Source: Anniella stebbinsi
Taxonomy: Eukaryota; Chordata; Lepidosauria; Squamata; Anniellidae
Direction: 5' to 3'
DNA: 64,000 nt
Assembly: GCA_029215795.1 (NCBI GenBank)
Contig: JARDYH010000005.1
Location: 36,338,001-36,402,000, forward strand
The notes under the pieces are model-generated. The model made no database searches, was not told where the DNA came from, and saw only the letters and a list, made by a program, of their open reading frames with translations. Of this stretch, positions 22,791 to 33,680 are shown piece by piece. Position 1 is the stretch's first letter. Every line of letters begins with the position of its first letter. The position numbers were made by a program, and so were the translations under genes.

Positions 22791-23600
22791 TGCCCACCTG
22801 CAGCCACTCTGCTGGTGGAAGGGTGTGTGTCAGGAGATTCAGGCCAACTCAGGACAGGTATAGCAGCTACCTAGAGCCCTGAACAGCGGGTCTGAAGTGG
22901 CTTACGGGTAACCCACACACAGGCACAATTATACCTCATTGCTCGTCCCCTATACGAGGCGGCCATGTTTTGCACATCAGTTTGCTGGAAGCAATCTTTC
23001 TCTGTGTGTATGTGTGTGTGTGTGTATGTGTGTATATATATACATATATATATAGCCAAATGTTTACAAAACTGGCAGGGAAGGAGTACAACAAGATCTA
23101 TTTATGCTTTTTTTTTTTTTGATGGAGGGACTTGTCTGTATATTTATAACAAAGTATAATCCATATGCGCGCAAGTTTACACTACTTGGTGTAACGGAGA
23201 GGCAGCTGAATGTAACGCTTTCCCCTGTGGAATCCATTGAGGGCCAATTCTTTGGTCAATAGTTTTCATTCAGTGGCAGCTGAGCTGTGGATTTGGACAT
23301 ATAGTTGTTTTTCAGTTGTGCCTCTTACAACTTATTGCCTTATTTTGGGTAGATTTCCAGATGGACCTTTTCCTTTAGCTTCCACTGCAATGCTGGAAGG
23401 CATGAAGTGGCCAATGGTTCAGCGTGGCCTAGTAATCTTTTTTTTTTCTCCCTTTGGTTATGCAAATAAAAGCAAACTTCTTCATGAGCCAGATGGAGCA
23501 AAATGTTATCTGATAAACTTAGGTATGTTGACCACTCTTCAGTATGGTGTCACCTCTGGTCTCTGTATAAAATAACAAGCTGCCTAGCTAAGTATCGTAA
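22791..23600 (+). other. RHEBL1: Probable RHEBL1 3' untranslated region
   Basis: Sequence after the TGA carries a (TG)n/(TA)n run at about 23003-23055, a T run near 23110, and a polyadenylation signal at 23465-23470. A second AATAAA at 23604-23609 could be an alternative. A further AATAAA at 28087-28092 lies too far away to assign without transcripts. Confidence 0.5.
23465..23470 (+). promoter_or_regulatory. Candidate RHEBL1 polyadenylation signal
   Basis: The first canonical AATAAA downstream of the RHEBL1 stop codon, about 675 bases away. The next one is at 23604. Confidence 0.5.
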
Positions 23601-23918
23601 TAGAATAAAAAAAGCAATACACGGAGGGGTGCTATCTAAACTTTTAAGTGTTCCCATCTGTTGCATCTTTTGGAGGCTCTTTAAACCAATGCAAAGATCT
23701 TCACTGGGCAGATCTCGTGATAACAGATACGCAACGTTATAAGAAGGGTTGTAATATTCCTGCTGATCTCATATTCTGTTACTGATTGGAAAAGCTCTTG
23801 TATCTCTTCCTTGTTGACACGCTTGTATGCATACAGTCTGAGACTGGCCCCACTGGGAAAGGAGGAGGTTTTGTTGAATGCACGGACGTATTTCCATAAA
23901 CATCCTGCTGTACTCCAT

Positions 23919-24149
23919 GGCTTAATTCAGACAACACAATAGTCAATGGTGGGGTAATAATCAACTTTACAGTTGTTCATCTAGGGGGTACTCCCCACAC
24001 AACATGGTAATAAATAATCAGCCGTGGTGTGGATTAGGATCAGCACTGAGTTGACTGTGGCAGCATTCGGATGACATGATAGTTAATGCAACTGATGATT
24101 GTCCCCCTCCCCCCCCCCCAGTTGCTTAATGTATCGTCCGGATTCAGCC
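23919..24149. mobile_element. Nested Harbinger MITE remnants
   Basis: The left end GGCTTAATTCAGACAACACA runs into sequence matching, in reverse, the right end of the 47600 MITE (CCACACAACATGGTAATAAA, then a segment around TGTGGATTAGGATCAGCACT). A second terminus, GCAGCATTCGGATGACATGA, starts near 24060. It is closed by the inverted CAGTTGCTTAATGTATCGTC..CGGATTCAGCC at about 24119-24149, enclosing a C run. Two elements of one family therefore appear nested or internally rearranged. Confidence 0.6.
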
Positions 24150-24542
24150 CATGAGTATGCTAGAGAGGAGAAGAAAAACAGAGAGAAGATGCTACAGTCT
24201 AAACCTCTGTTGTGCCGCAGTGAGAAATGCAGTCATCGTTTCAGAGAGAGAACTATGTGGGGTTTGAGCTCCTTGATTTCTGCAGAACTGTCCAGGTCTG
24301 GCTTCCCCTGCAACATAAAGTGGCCTTTTGCCTAGGGTCAGGCGCAACGAGGGTGCTCTTGTTAGTACTTATTTTTCTTTGTTAAGGCTTTTCGATGGGT
24401 TTCACGGCTTTTGCGGAAAAGGCTGTCTTCCCACCTGACTGCTTTCCTAGCCTGAGCACAAACAGCATAGCTGTGCCTGTGCTGCTGTGCCTTTTGTTCG
24501 TTTCCATGTCTGGTAGAAGAAAGTAGGATGTACTTGGTGATC

Positions 24543-24657
24543 TAAGGGCGCAATCCTAGGCATGATTCGACAGGGAAAAAAAAGTCCTACAACTCCCAGC
24601 AGCTGGAAGTTGTAGGACTTTTATTTCTGTCTAAACATGCCTAGGATTGCGCCCTTA
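24543..24657. repeat. Near-perfect palindromic repeat (115 bp)
   Basis: TAAGGGCGCAATCCTAGGCA at the left is mirrored exactly by its reverse complement at the right. The inner arms AAAAGTCCTACAACT and AGTTGTAGGACTTTT also pair, around a CCCAGCAGCTGGA centre. Relatives are at 53055-53196, with half copies near 35598-35690 and 50815-50895. Confidence 0.8.
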
Positions 24658-27600
24658 CTTGATGTAGGCTGGGATCCAAAGGCAGTTCTGTGCACTGAAG
24701 GGAACATACTTACACACACCCAAGGAGGAAGGAAGGGAGGAAAGAAGGAAAGAGACGCATGCACACACCCTGACACCCTAAAATGCAAGGCACTCCTGGG
24801 CATCCTAAACTTTGGGAACGTCCTTAATTGAAGCACAACATGCTGTGCCCTGAAAAAGTGGTGAGCATCACTTACATGTGCCTAAAACCATTTTGTCCCA
24901 GCCCTAGTAGTGCCAGGTGCATATTCTTTGATTAGCGTAGTATCTCTGGTAGCTTCCACTCCTGAGATTGTGCTGATAGGATTTGAACCCAGGGCCACCA
25001 TCACAAAAGTCCTGAGCCCCCTACAGTGCTATCTTCCAAGTATTAAAAGCTTGCAAGTTTTTTGTGATGGTGGATATTTTCCTTTTACAGAAAGAATAGG
25101 GAATCTATGCTATTTTTCAGAAGGATAGAGAATTTATGGTGCTCAAAATTATCAGAAAAGCAAGTGTTGCCTCTGCTTTTTGCAAGACTGCTAGATTTGC
25201 TTGTGCGCCTTTATAGGGTGGATGCAAGTGGAGTCTGGCTTCATTGGAGGGGACACAAAAGACTACAGAACATTGCCTGGAATGTCATGAATGTGAATAG
25301 TCCCCCTGTAGAATGATGTCAAATAGTTTTGGCCAGTGAAAGCATGCGTTTTAAGCATCGCTGCTGGGTACTGTATACTGCTTAGCTAATGAGTTTATAT
25401 TTCACAAAATGAATTAACCTTTCCACCTAGCGCTCTAACCAGATGGTCCCCATGTTATTTCCCCAAAAGGGCAACCAAACTGTAGGGACTTTAACTCTTT
25501 TGCATCGGAGCTGGGTCTACTATTGGTTGTTTTCTCATACAATTGCTCTGTGCAGTTTTAGGCTGCCAATTCTTTTTTCAGAATTTGCTATGTGAATCTT
25601 AAATATCCCATTTTGAATATGCCCCTTGAATCCGTCTCTTCCCCCAACTCCTCCCCCCCCCTGCCCCAGGGGCAGGATCAAGCATGTCTGTTATTGCTAG
25701 CCATGAGGCTGCGATGTGGGCAATTATGTCTCTCCTCCCTACCCCTTTCTTAAGGGTCACAGGTGGGGCTAAAACCTCTTGCATCCCATATGCAAAAGAT
25801 ATTGCTGCTGGGTTCCCACCCCATTAAATGCGGTGGCCAAGCAACATCTTGGCAAGCCATTTGTACTGTGCGCAGCTGTGAGGCCGCATACAAACGTAGC
25901 AGCTTGCACGCCTGCTGTCAGTGAACAGGAGGAGTCTCCTGGATGCCTGTGCTAAAAGGTCTCAGATCTTGTTGCTGCAAGAAATTTCAAAAACGAGTTT
26001 GCTGGCAGGTTCTCCTCCTGGGTTGCATCTAAGAGAAGGCTGGAAGTAGGAGGTTGCTTGCCGTGCATGGCCTTTCTGTTCAAACCGTTTCCTTGGTGGA
26101 GAGGAAGATAGAGATCCATTTTGAGCTGCGTTGTGCTTGTGGTGTCGAAACCCGTGCCCTCAGTCATCAGGATCAGGATGCATCAGGATGGAGGGAGACA
26201 CTGAGCCAAGTGAGGAAGAGTGGGGATTTGGGAGAGTCTTGGTCTTATTGCTGGGATGCTCTTGGTTGTCCAGTTTCCTCTCCAGGAACACTTGAGCTCA
26301 GAGGCTGCTCCACGGCAATGCCACCTCGCTTAAGCCATTTCTCTTGGAGAGGGTGGGTGAAATAGGGTGAAGGGGTTCCACAGTGGAGCCTTGTTCGGGA
26401 GTGTCCATCTCACATGTTCTTGGAGATATATTGGGGAGGTGAGAGGTGCTCACTCACTCCTCCATTACACAAAGGCTGCCCTTGCTACTAAAGCATGAAT
26501 GGGGGCAGAAGCAGGCAAGCAGCAGGCTGTGGAGGTTCTCCCAGTTTGCTTTGACAGGCAGGGTGCTGTACAAGCCAAGCCATTGGCTGCTGGCCTCTGC
26601 CATTTATATATAGGACAGTTCCCAACACTCTGTTCCCTCCTCTGTAGGATAATTATGTTGGAAACAGAAAAGCGCTGCAGGCTCAGATCCCGTGTCCATC
26701 CAGTTTAGTTGCCAGCGGGGGCCAGTGAGATGCCTTTGGGAAGCCCACAAATGGGTCACAGCCAATAGCCCTCACTCGTTGCTGCCCCCTGGCAACTGGT
26801 GGCATTCTGCCTTTTGAACATAGGTTGAAACAAGGCTTTCAATGTGGTCTTTGAAATCCCACAGTTAGAGTTCTTCATTTTGTTTTTGTTTTTTTTACCA
26901 AAAGCAGCTGGTGGCGGGGTGTGTGTGTGTGCGCGATCCAGATTGGGGAACATGGCACGGAGGAGCGGGCGTCACCCTTTCTCCAGTGTCTTTCTCTTGC
27001 GAGGGCACCCAGATGCTATTTGCTGCTATTAGCAGCGTTGGGTGTAGGTGTTGGTTTCAGTTGAAAAAAACGGCAGAAGAAGGAGGGTTAAAGCTCCTCC
27101 CCGCTCAGTTAGGGCCCCACTGCAGCAGCTTCTTCTTTTATCTTTCTAAGGGAAGTTATGAAGTATGGTGGAGGAGAAGAGAGACTCTCAAGTGTGAGAT
27201 TTAAAGATGCATACGAAGTAATGTGTAGTTTAATCCTGTTTTCTTTTTGCGGCTGCTCAAGCCATTTCCTTTCCCACCGTGAGTGCTAGAAACGGAAACT
27301 TTGCTGCTTCCACCCTAACTAGCCACTCTTATGTTTTAGCAACTGGGATTTGTAATTTGACTGTGCATATGGCCAAGCACACCTTTTGCCTGCTTTTACC
27401 GATGTGGGCCTGGGTCAGTGTCTTGTGGAAAAGACAAATGCACTCTGCCTTGCTGTGCACCAGGAATAGAGATGCCTTTGGGCTTGGTGTATTTCAGTGT
27501 TCGGCACGTTCTCTGCTGCTGCCAAGTGTAGAGCTAATTTGCTACTAATTGCGACAATTATGTTATTAGCAACACAGCAGCAATATTGAGATACTGCCAT

Positions 27601-29417
27601 CCTGAGTTTTGGTCCGGGCTGACAGAAAACAAAAACAGCCGTGAAGAATTCCCCTGGGAACCATTCGCAGCCCCCTCCTGCCTGATGATTCAGCCCCTGA
27701 AGACCCCAAGGAAGCATCAGGGAAGGGACTGGGGAGTTTCCTTCCCCTGCGACCCTCAGAACTTGCAGCCATAGTCCTCTGTTGGGCCTTAAACTAGCAC
27801 TCTCCTTATTGAGCTCTGCTGGTGATATCCAACACCAGGACGTTGCTATCCCACCTTACTTAAACCAGGTGACAACTGGGTCCCACCTTTGCCTTGTTTT
27901 TGTGGGCTAAACACTAGATCCTGGTCAGGTAGCCAGCTGCACTCTAGGGAAGCAATCCTGACACCTATTTCCTACCATTTGGGAACAAGGGGAGAGACCC
28001 AGGGCCCGTTGCCAGTGGACTTGGATGTCTTTCCAAATGTATATAAAAATGCCAACTATCTATCAGACTGTACCATCATGCTAAGAAATAAACCTATTTC
28101 TTAGGTGGGGATATGCAGGAAGGGTTAGAATGAAGTGGCCCCTAGGGAGATAGCTGGGATGTAGCAAGTGACTCTCAGGGGTGGCCCTGCCATTAGACGG
28201 AGTGGGTCACCTGCCTTGCATAACAGGTGCTTTTTGGGTGGTAGTGGTGGTAAGGAGAGGTGGGCAGGTATGGGAGGTCAGAGTTGTGTGTGCACCAGGC
28301 AGCCTGCCTTGGGTTCCCTAAGTGGGCCTGTTGCTCTCAGGTATAGGGGAGGATGCTGTCCAATTCCCAGAGTTGGTGTAAGATTCAGCCACCAGTTTGC
28401 TTGGCTTCTGGATGTGGAGGGGGTATTATCTTTTCCTCAGACAGCAAAATGTCTTGAACCAGCTCTGCAAAAGAGCTGCTGTAGACTGGGATACAAAGGG
28501 GACAAAAGCGACCTTCACCAGGCCCAGAGATCAGTCCTACCTGAGTGGCATCTCCCAGCCACTTCCCTTGATTTCTCCCATATCAGTGAATGGCTGCCCT
28601 TTCACACATATGGAGCAAAATGAAATACTGACAGTGTTGCAGTGGGGGAGCGGGTGGGACTCGCCCAGCACCTCTTAAGAGCAGGTGCCTCAGCTGCTGC
28701 TGCTGGAGACCCCAGAGGGTGGCCATCCACCCTGAACCTTTTTGCCATAATCAAGATGTCAAATCCTGACTTCTAGAGAGTAGTGCTCAAGAAACGCAAT
28801 CCAGAGAGAGGAAGGTGGGTCAGCTCTAATATAACAGGTAGCCAACTTGCACTTGCTGAAAGCTGCAGGTGGGTCAGGTGGGGAAGCTTCTGGGCACATG
28901 AAAATGGATAGGGTAAAATAGAAACAGTTGTGGGCCTCTTTGGGCACAAGCTGGCAGTTGAAGCTGTGGCAGCTTCTCATTACAGGCTAACAAGGTGAAG
29001 GAGGGTGCATTACCAGCCACCCAGTGCCAATGGGCTGGTTTAGAGTTGTGGGTGGCTTGTAAATCACCACAATAACCCATCCTCACAGGGTTTGCTTGCA
29101 ATGGTAACCTAAGGTGCGCCACCACCGTGCTCAGAATATTAAAAATGGCAGCCACAATGAGAAGCCCCGCAGGGAAATTCCTCACGGTGGCATCTCGTTA
29201 TGTGTGGACCAGGCCAGAGTGTAGCTCTGTCAGTGCCAGTTCAAAACATAATTATTTAGGTAAGGAAATTACGGCTAAGTGCCTCAGTCAAGAACTCTAC
29301 ACTGTTAGGATCTGCCATATATTATTCTAGAATGTTTCTACTGATTCCAGGAGACCATTTAGACCACAGCAGCAAGCACACAGTTCTTATGTGAACAGGG
29401 CTACATGCTTCTAATAC
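24658..29417. other. Intergenic stretch without a recognisable gene
   Basis: There is little recognisable repeat apart from a small SINE-like piece near 24985-25045 and a short TG run near 26920. Open frames up to 151 codons (28168-28623, +) have no recognisable domain, and codon-like bias is not evident. An AATAAA lies at 28087-28092. The paucity of transposons compared with neighbours is noticeable, but I cannot assign a function. Confidence 0.4.
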
Positions 29418-29546
29418 AGGGGTGGGGGATATCTGGCTCTCCATATCTTGTTGGACTGTCATCAGCCCTAGCCAGCATAGCCAGTGATGAGGGATTATGG
29501 GAGTTGCAGTCCAACAAGATCTGGAGGACCACATGTTCCCCATCCC
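29418..29546. repeat. Foldback repeat, well-preserved copy
   Basis: GGCTCTCCATATCTTGTTGG is mirrored by CCAACAAGATCTGGAGGACC, with GGGAGTTGCAGTCC in the right arm. Confidence 0.7.
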
Positions 29547-29886
29547 AGTTATAACAGGTACAGCTGGTGCTTCCAAAAGTGCCCTAACTACATCCCCCAC
29601 CCTGCAATTTGGGCCCCTTCTTAGCCTTCATCCCCTGTCTCACCCCACCCCCTTCATCTACCACTCCTCCCTGTATTTAAGAGGGCTTTGTAAATAAGTG
29701 AAAATAGAAGTATAGGTTTTGGGGTGGGTGGGTAAGTTTGGGAGCTCTTGAGTATAAGCATTCAAACCGTTACTAGAAATATCAGTAAGAAAGCACACAT
29801 TGCTGTTTGACCACAGGTTGTAAAGCTGGCTGTGGAGGACATAGTAAGGCGCCATCTCTGGGCTGATTCCCACGATGCTTCACACG

Positions 29887-29938
29887 CATGTATACATTCA
29901 TGGGCTACACACTCATGTAGCCCATGAATGTATACATG
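29887..29938. repeat. Perfect 23-bp inverted repeat with 6-base loop
   Basis: The left arm 29887-29909 (starts CATGTATACATTC, ends GGGCTACA) is the exact reverse complement of 29916-29938. The loop is CACTCA. Part of the arm repeats again in direct form just downstream (GGGCTACATGAATGTGTAGG). Confidence 0.95.
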
Positions 29939-30100
29939 GGCTACATGAATGTGTAGGGCAAACAGCTTTACAAAATGTGAAGCGGGGACAAATTTTGTGT
30001 GTTCAGTATGTGTATGTTGCACACGCGTGTGTTAGATACCCAACACTGGTTGTGGCTCCCTGCTGGGTGTGCTTTCAATGCAAGGGCAAGCAACTTGGGG

Positions 30101-30223
30101 TAGAATCCAGTTGAAGTTCTCTACTTAGAGTAGACCCATTGAAATGCGTGAGACTTTAGTTAGTCATGACTAACAGGTCCCATTCATTTCAATCTACTCT
30201 AAGTAGAACTTTATTTGGATTCT
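30101..30223. repeat. Foldback repeat containing CTACTTAGAGTAGA arms
   Basis: AGAATCCA..AGTTCTCTACTTAGAGTAGA on the left pairs with TCTACTCTAAGTAGAACT..TGGATTCT on the right. The CCCATTGAAATG and CATTTCAAT segments also pair. This is a short non-coding DNA-transposon-like hairpin. Confidence 0.65.
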
Positions 30224-30227
30224 GTTC

Positions 30228-31061
30228 TTGGTGCTCTCCTGGTTAGTTGGACTACAATTCACATAATTCTTTGCTTTTGGCTCTGATGGTGGGGACTGAT
30301 GGGCTGTGGAGTCCAAAAGACCTGGAGGACAGCTGGTTGCTTGCCCTTGTAAGGAAGGTGGTGAGGGCTTGAGTGCACAAATGGTAGGAGGGGGAAGGGT
30401 TAAATAACCCCTCCCTCAGCTCCCTATTTCAGTTTTGCATGGCCGCTCTTTTTCTGATGACGATTAAAGATGAGCACAAGAATCATGGAGCACTGCGCTA
30501 CTAAAACGAAGCCCTGAATGGACCCACCGCTGTGGAGCTTGTTAAGTATCCAGAAACTGTTTGTTGTAGAAAACAGGGGTGATCTTCTACAAGTTTCTGC
30601 CATTAAGCCCATGTGTCCCATGACCCACACATTGGAATGATCTACTAGTACTGTGTTTCTCTTCAGTATTTATTGTCTCAACCACTATGTCATTACAACA
30701 ATCGTATACTGTAAATAAAGCAAGAGAAACGTGATGTCAGCAATGTGTTGTGTTTTTTATACCACTGTACTACAGCACCTCTGAAATCCACAGAAGTAAA
30801 ATCAATATGCTTTTCTTCTGGATTTATAGGAGTGGACTATAATCAATAAATCATATATCATAACATCTTTACAATTCACTCCAAATTAACCTCGGCAACC
30901 ATTTTCTTCAACTTTTGAACAGCAGCTGCAAATCTGACTGCCTGTAACAAATTTATCTTGGGCAGGTAATCAGTAGCATTGGACAAACTATCAGGTTCAA
31001 AATAAATTTCTTTTGGTTCAGAATATAAAGCAAAGTAAGTAGTAACAGATCATCCTATAGA
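30228..31061. other. Foldback remnant plus unassigned sequence
   Basis: 30228-30340 is a worn foldback copy (GGACTACAATTCACATAATT arm). The following 700 bases are not obviously repetitive and hold an AATAAA at 30714-30719. No exon is recognisable on either strand. Confidence 0.4.
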
Positions 31062-31200
31062 GCAGGGGTAGGGGACATGTGACCCTCCAGATGTTGATGG
31101 ACTGCAACTTCCATTGCCCCCAACCAACACAGCTAATGGTGGGGAATGATGGGAGCTGGAATCCAACAAAATCTAGAGGACCACATGTCCCTTATTCCTG
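31062..31200. repeat. Foldback repeat
   Basis: GTGACCCTCCAGATGTTGAT is mirrored by ATCCAACAAAATCTAGAGGA..CCACATG. The centre, ACAACTTCCATTGCCCC, is shifted from the family core. Confidence 0.65.
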
Positions 31201-31429
31201 TCACAGAGGCAGCAGAAATAGACAGATGTTCTGTCAGTAGACCTCTACATTTAAGCATAAAAAATGCCTTATGAAGAGGGCTGGCTGTCAACCCATGGAA
31301 ATCTGATGGGATACTTTTAGAAAGCGCAAATGTGGAGAGAAGAATGAGGTCTGAATTGTCTCTAAACCTTGTTGAATATGCACATCAGTTTATAAAGATA
31401 GGTATGAGTCTGAACAAACATTGAGCAGG

Positions 31430-31480
31430 GGGCTGGTGCTTTATAGGCTCTTTCCAACTCTTCTGTGATTCTGCCCTAAG
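31430..31480 (+). mobile_element. CR1 3'-tail fragment
   Basis: GAGCAGGGGGCTGGTGCTTT..CTTTCCAACTCTTCTGTGAT matches the 3' tail seen in the CR1 copies ending near 38050 and 63868. Confidence 0.55.
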
Positions 31481-33680
31481 ACCAGCATTTGCTTTTCATA
31501 GTTAGGTATTCATGTGTTCATATGATGAAGCTTCAGCGGTTCTCCCGGACCAAAAAGCCTTCCATATTTCTTGAGGATTCTACGATAACCAAATTCTAGA
31601 CTTGTAATATTTCAGTTTGCAATTAGGCCCATGTATACATCAGCAAACCCAAACAGAGCCCTAGAGATGCACCAGGAACTAAGAAAGATTGGACAAAGGA
31701 ATGGCACAGGTAGTTTTTGCAGCCAGCCAGCTCCCCCAAATGGAGGTCTAATTGTGCTGGACAATGCTGGCTTTAATTCATTGGGTTAGATCCAGAAACT
31801 GCTCATTGTTGATGAAAGGACGGTGCCTCTGTCTGGATTTTGGGGAACCCATTCCCCTACAGGTAACCCATTCAGCAGGGTCCCCTGACCCCCTGTGTAA
31901 CATTTGCAGGGGGCTGGAGGAGCTGCTATGGGGAGGAGGAGGGGTAAGCAAAGTAGCTTCTGCCAGCCTAGTTGCACATAATTTATCTAACCCCCATATC
32001 TCCAAACCTATAGGATAGCATTGACATTTTCATAAACAGTAATTATGATGTTCATAATCACAGCACTCCTGCAGGCCATTTCACAAATGGGGAACTGGGG
32101 CTGAAAAAAATATTGCAACAGCTGTTATGCCTGCAAAATGCATAGCTCAATTCAATGTAACATTTAAAGCTGAAATGGTGGCATCTCTCTGTCCACATGC
32201 AAGCAGTATATCAGCTCTTTTTGTGACATGCAAAATTCAGGAAAATGTGTATACGCGTGACTAGGCGGCCCAAACATATTTCCCCCCAAGGGGGCAAGGA
32301 AGAGACACTTGTGTGGAATGTTCTTTTCCATACATGCACAATGATTTTTTTCTGTACATAAAAGACAAAATGCCTGAGATATCTCTTAAAGAGTTCAACT
32401 GACATAAAATTGTACAGGATGTTTCTCTGTTCTTAAAAGTGGTATTTTATTGAGGGAGAGCTGATGTGGCTTTCTCTGTCTGGCGCCTTCCAGATGGGTT
32501 GGATTACAACTCCATTCATCCCCAGCCAGCTCAATTGGCCTGTTGGTGAGGGGAGATGTAGTCCAAAAGGTACCAGACTGGGGAAGCTGTGAGATCCCCA
32601 CGGTCAATTTCTCCCTGAATCTCCCATGGGGGTACTCATGGTTTTGAGAATTCCCAAGATAATACATAAAGAGCTTTGAAGCCACATGCAAGAGCAAACA
32701 AACACCAAGTATAGACGAGGGCTAGGAAGCTGCTAACCCTAGGTGGAACACCAAAGTTCATGTTCTATAGCTAATAGCGGGAAGCCAATGAAGAACATCT
32801 CTTCACTTAGGAGAGGAGACACACCTGACTTTCAAATTACTGAATCTAAGGAAGCAAAGCACACCTGAAAATAAAAGTAGTGCCCTCTTGTGGCTAAACT
32901 GTACTGAGATTTGCACTTCTAAAGTCAGCCTTGGAAATTTTAATATACATAGGGGGAAAGACTTCAGACTTGTGGGATCCACTTTGTTTTTTTATTAGAC
33001 CCCAGAGATCTGCCAACCAGAGGTAAGGGAACAATAGTGTCGGGTCTGTGGGGAGAGCCAGATGCAAAATCAGTGATGCAGGCTGCAGAGGCAATTCCGT
33101 ATTGCACCCAAACCCATGACCCCCTGCAAATACAAGTTCAAATCTACATCCAGGTCTCTACAGATCAAGGATTCTAACACAATCTTCTTAAACCAGACAA
33201 CAGAGCTGCCAAAGACCTGGTCAAAGGAAATGAACTGATATAGGTGAGGAACATGGAGGCTGAGAGAGAAGTCATTAGGACAAGATCACACGTGGCAGAA
33301 TTTCTTCTTTTTTTAACCTGCATTTTTTATACTATTGGAGCAAGAAACCCTCCAGAATCTATTGCAAAACATTTAGTACCAGTACATCCTGATCTACTTT
33401 CTGTCTGCCCCTGTAATAGACTTACAGCCTGGTCCACTGCACTTGTACTTGGGAGAAAGTTCCATTGAACTCTGTGTGACTTATTCATAGGTAAACATGC
33501 ATAGGATCAGGCCATAATGCTAGATTACCAGCATTTTATCGTTGTTCCAATAATGAATATATAGGCTATGTCATGCCCAAGGATACACAAAAACTATGCA
33601 TAAGAACATAGAATTGGATCTAGAACACCAGCACAGATGAACTCCCTACAAAATGAAAGGAGGAAAATACAGCAGACACT
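31481..33680. other. Unassigned intergenic sequence
   Basis: It contains one foldback copy (about 32482-32588, GCGCCTTCCAGATGGGTTGG arm) and a CCCATTGA-family fragment near 33430-33530. Nothing else is recognisable. Confidence 0.4.

Noticed and set aside
28168..28623. A 151-codon + frame as a possible gene
   Set aside because: It has no recognisable domain, splice context or promoter signature.
30440..30530. A C/D-box snoRNA suggested by CTGATGACGATT near 30454 and CCCTGA near 30512
   Set aside because: There is no terminal stem, the C' and D' boxes are unconvincing, and it is not hosted in a recognised intron. Short motifs like these occur by chance.
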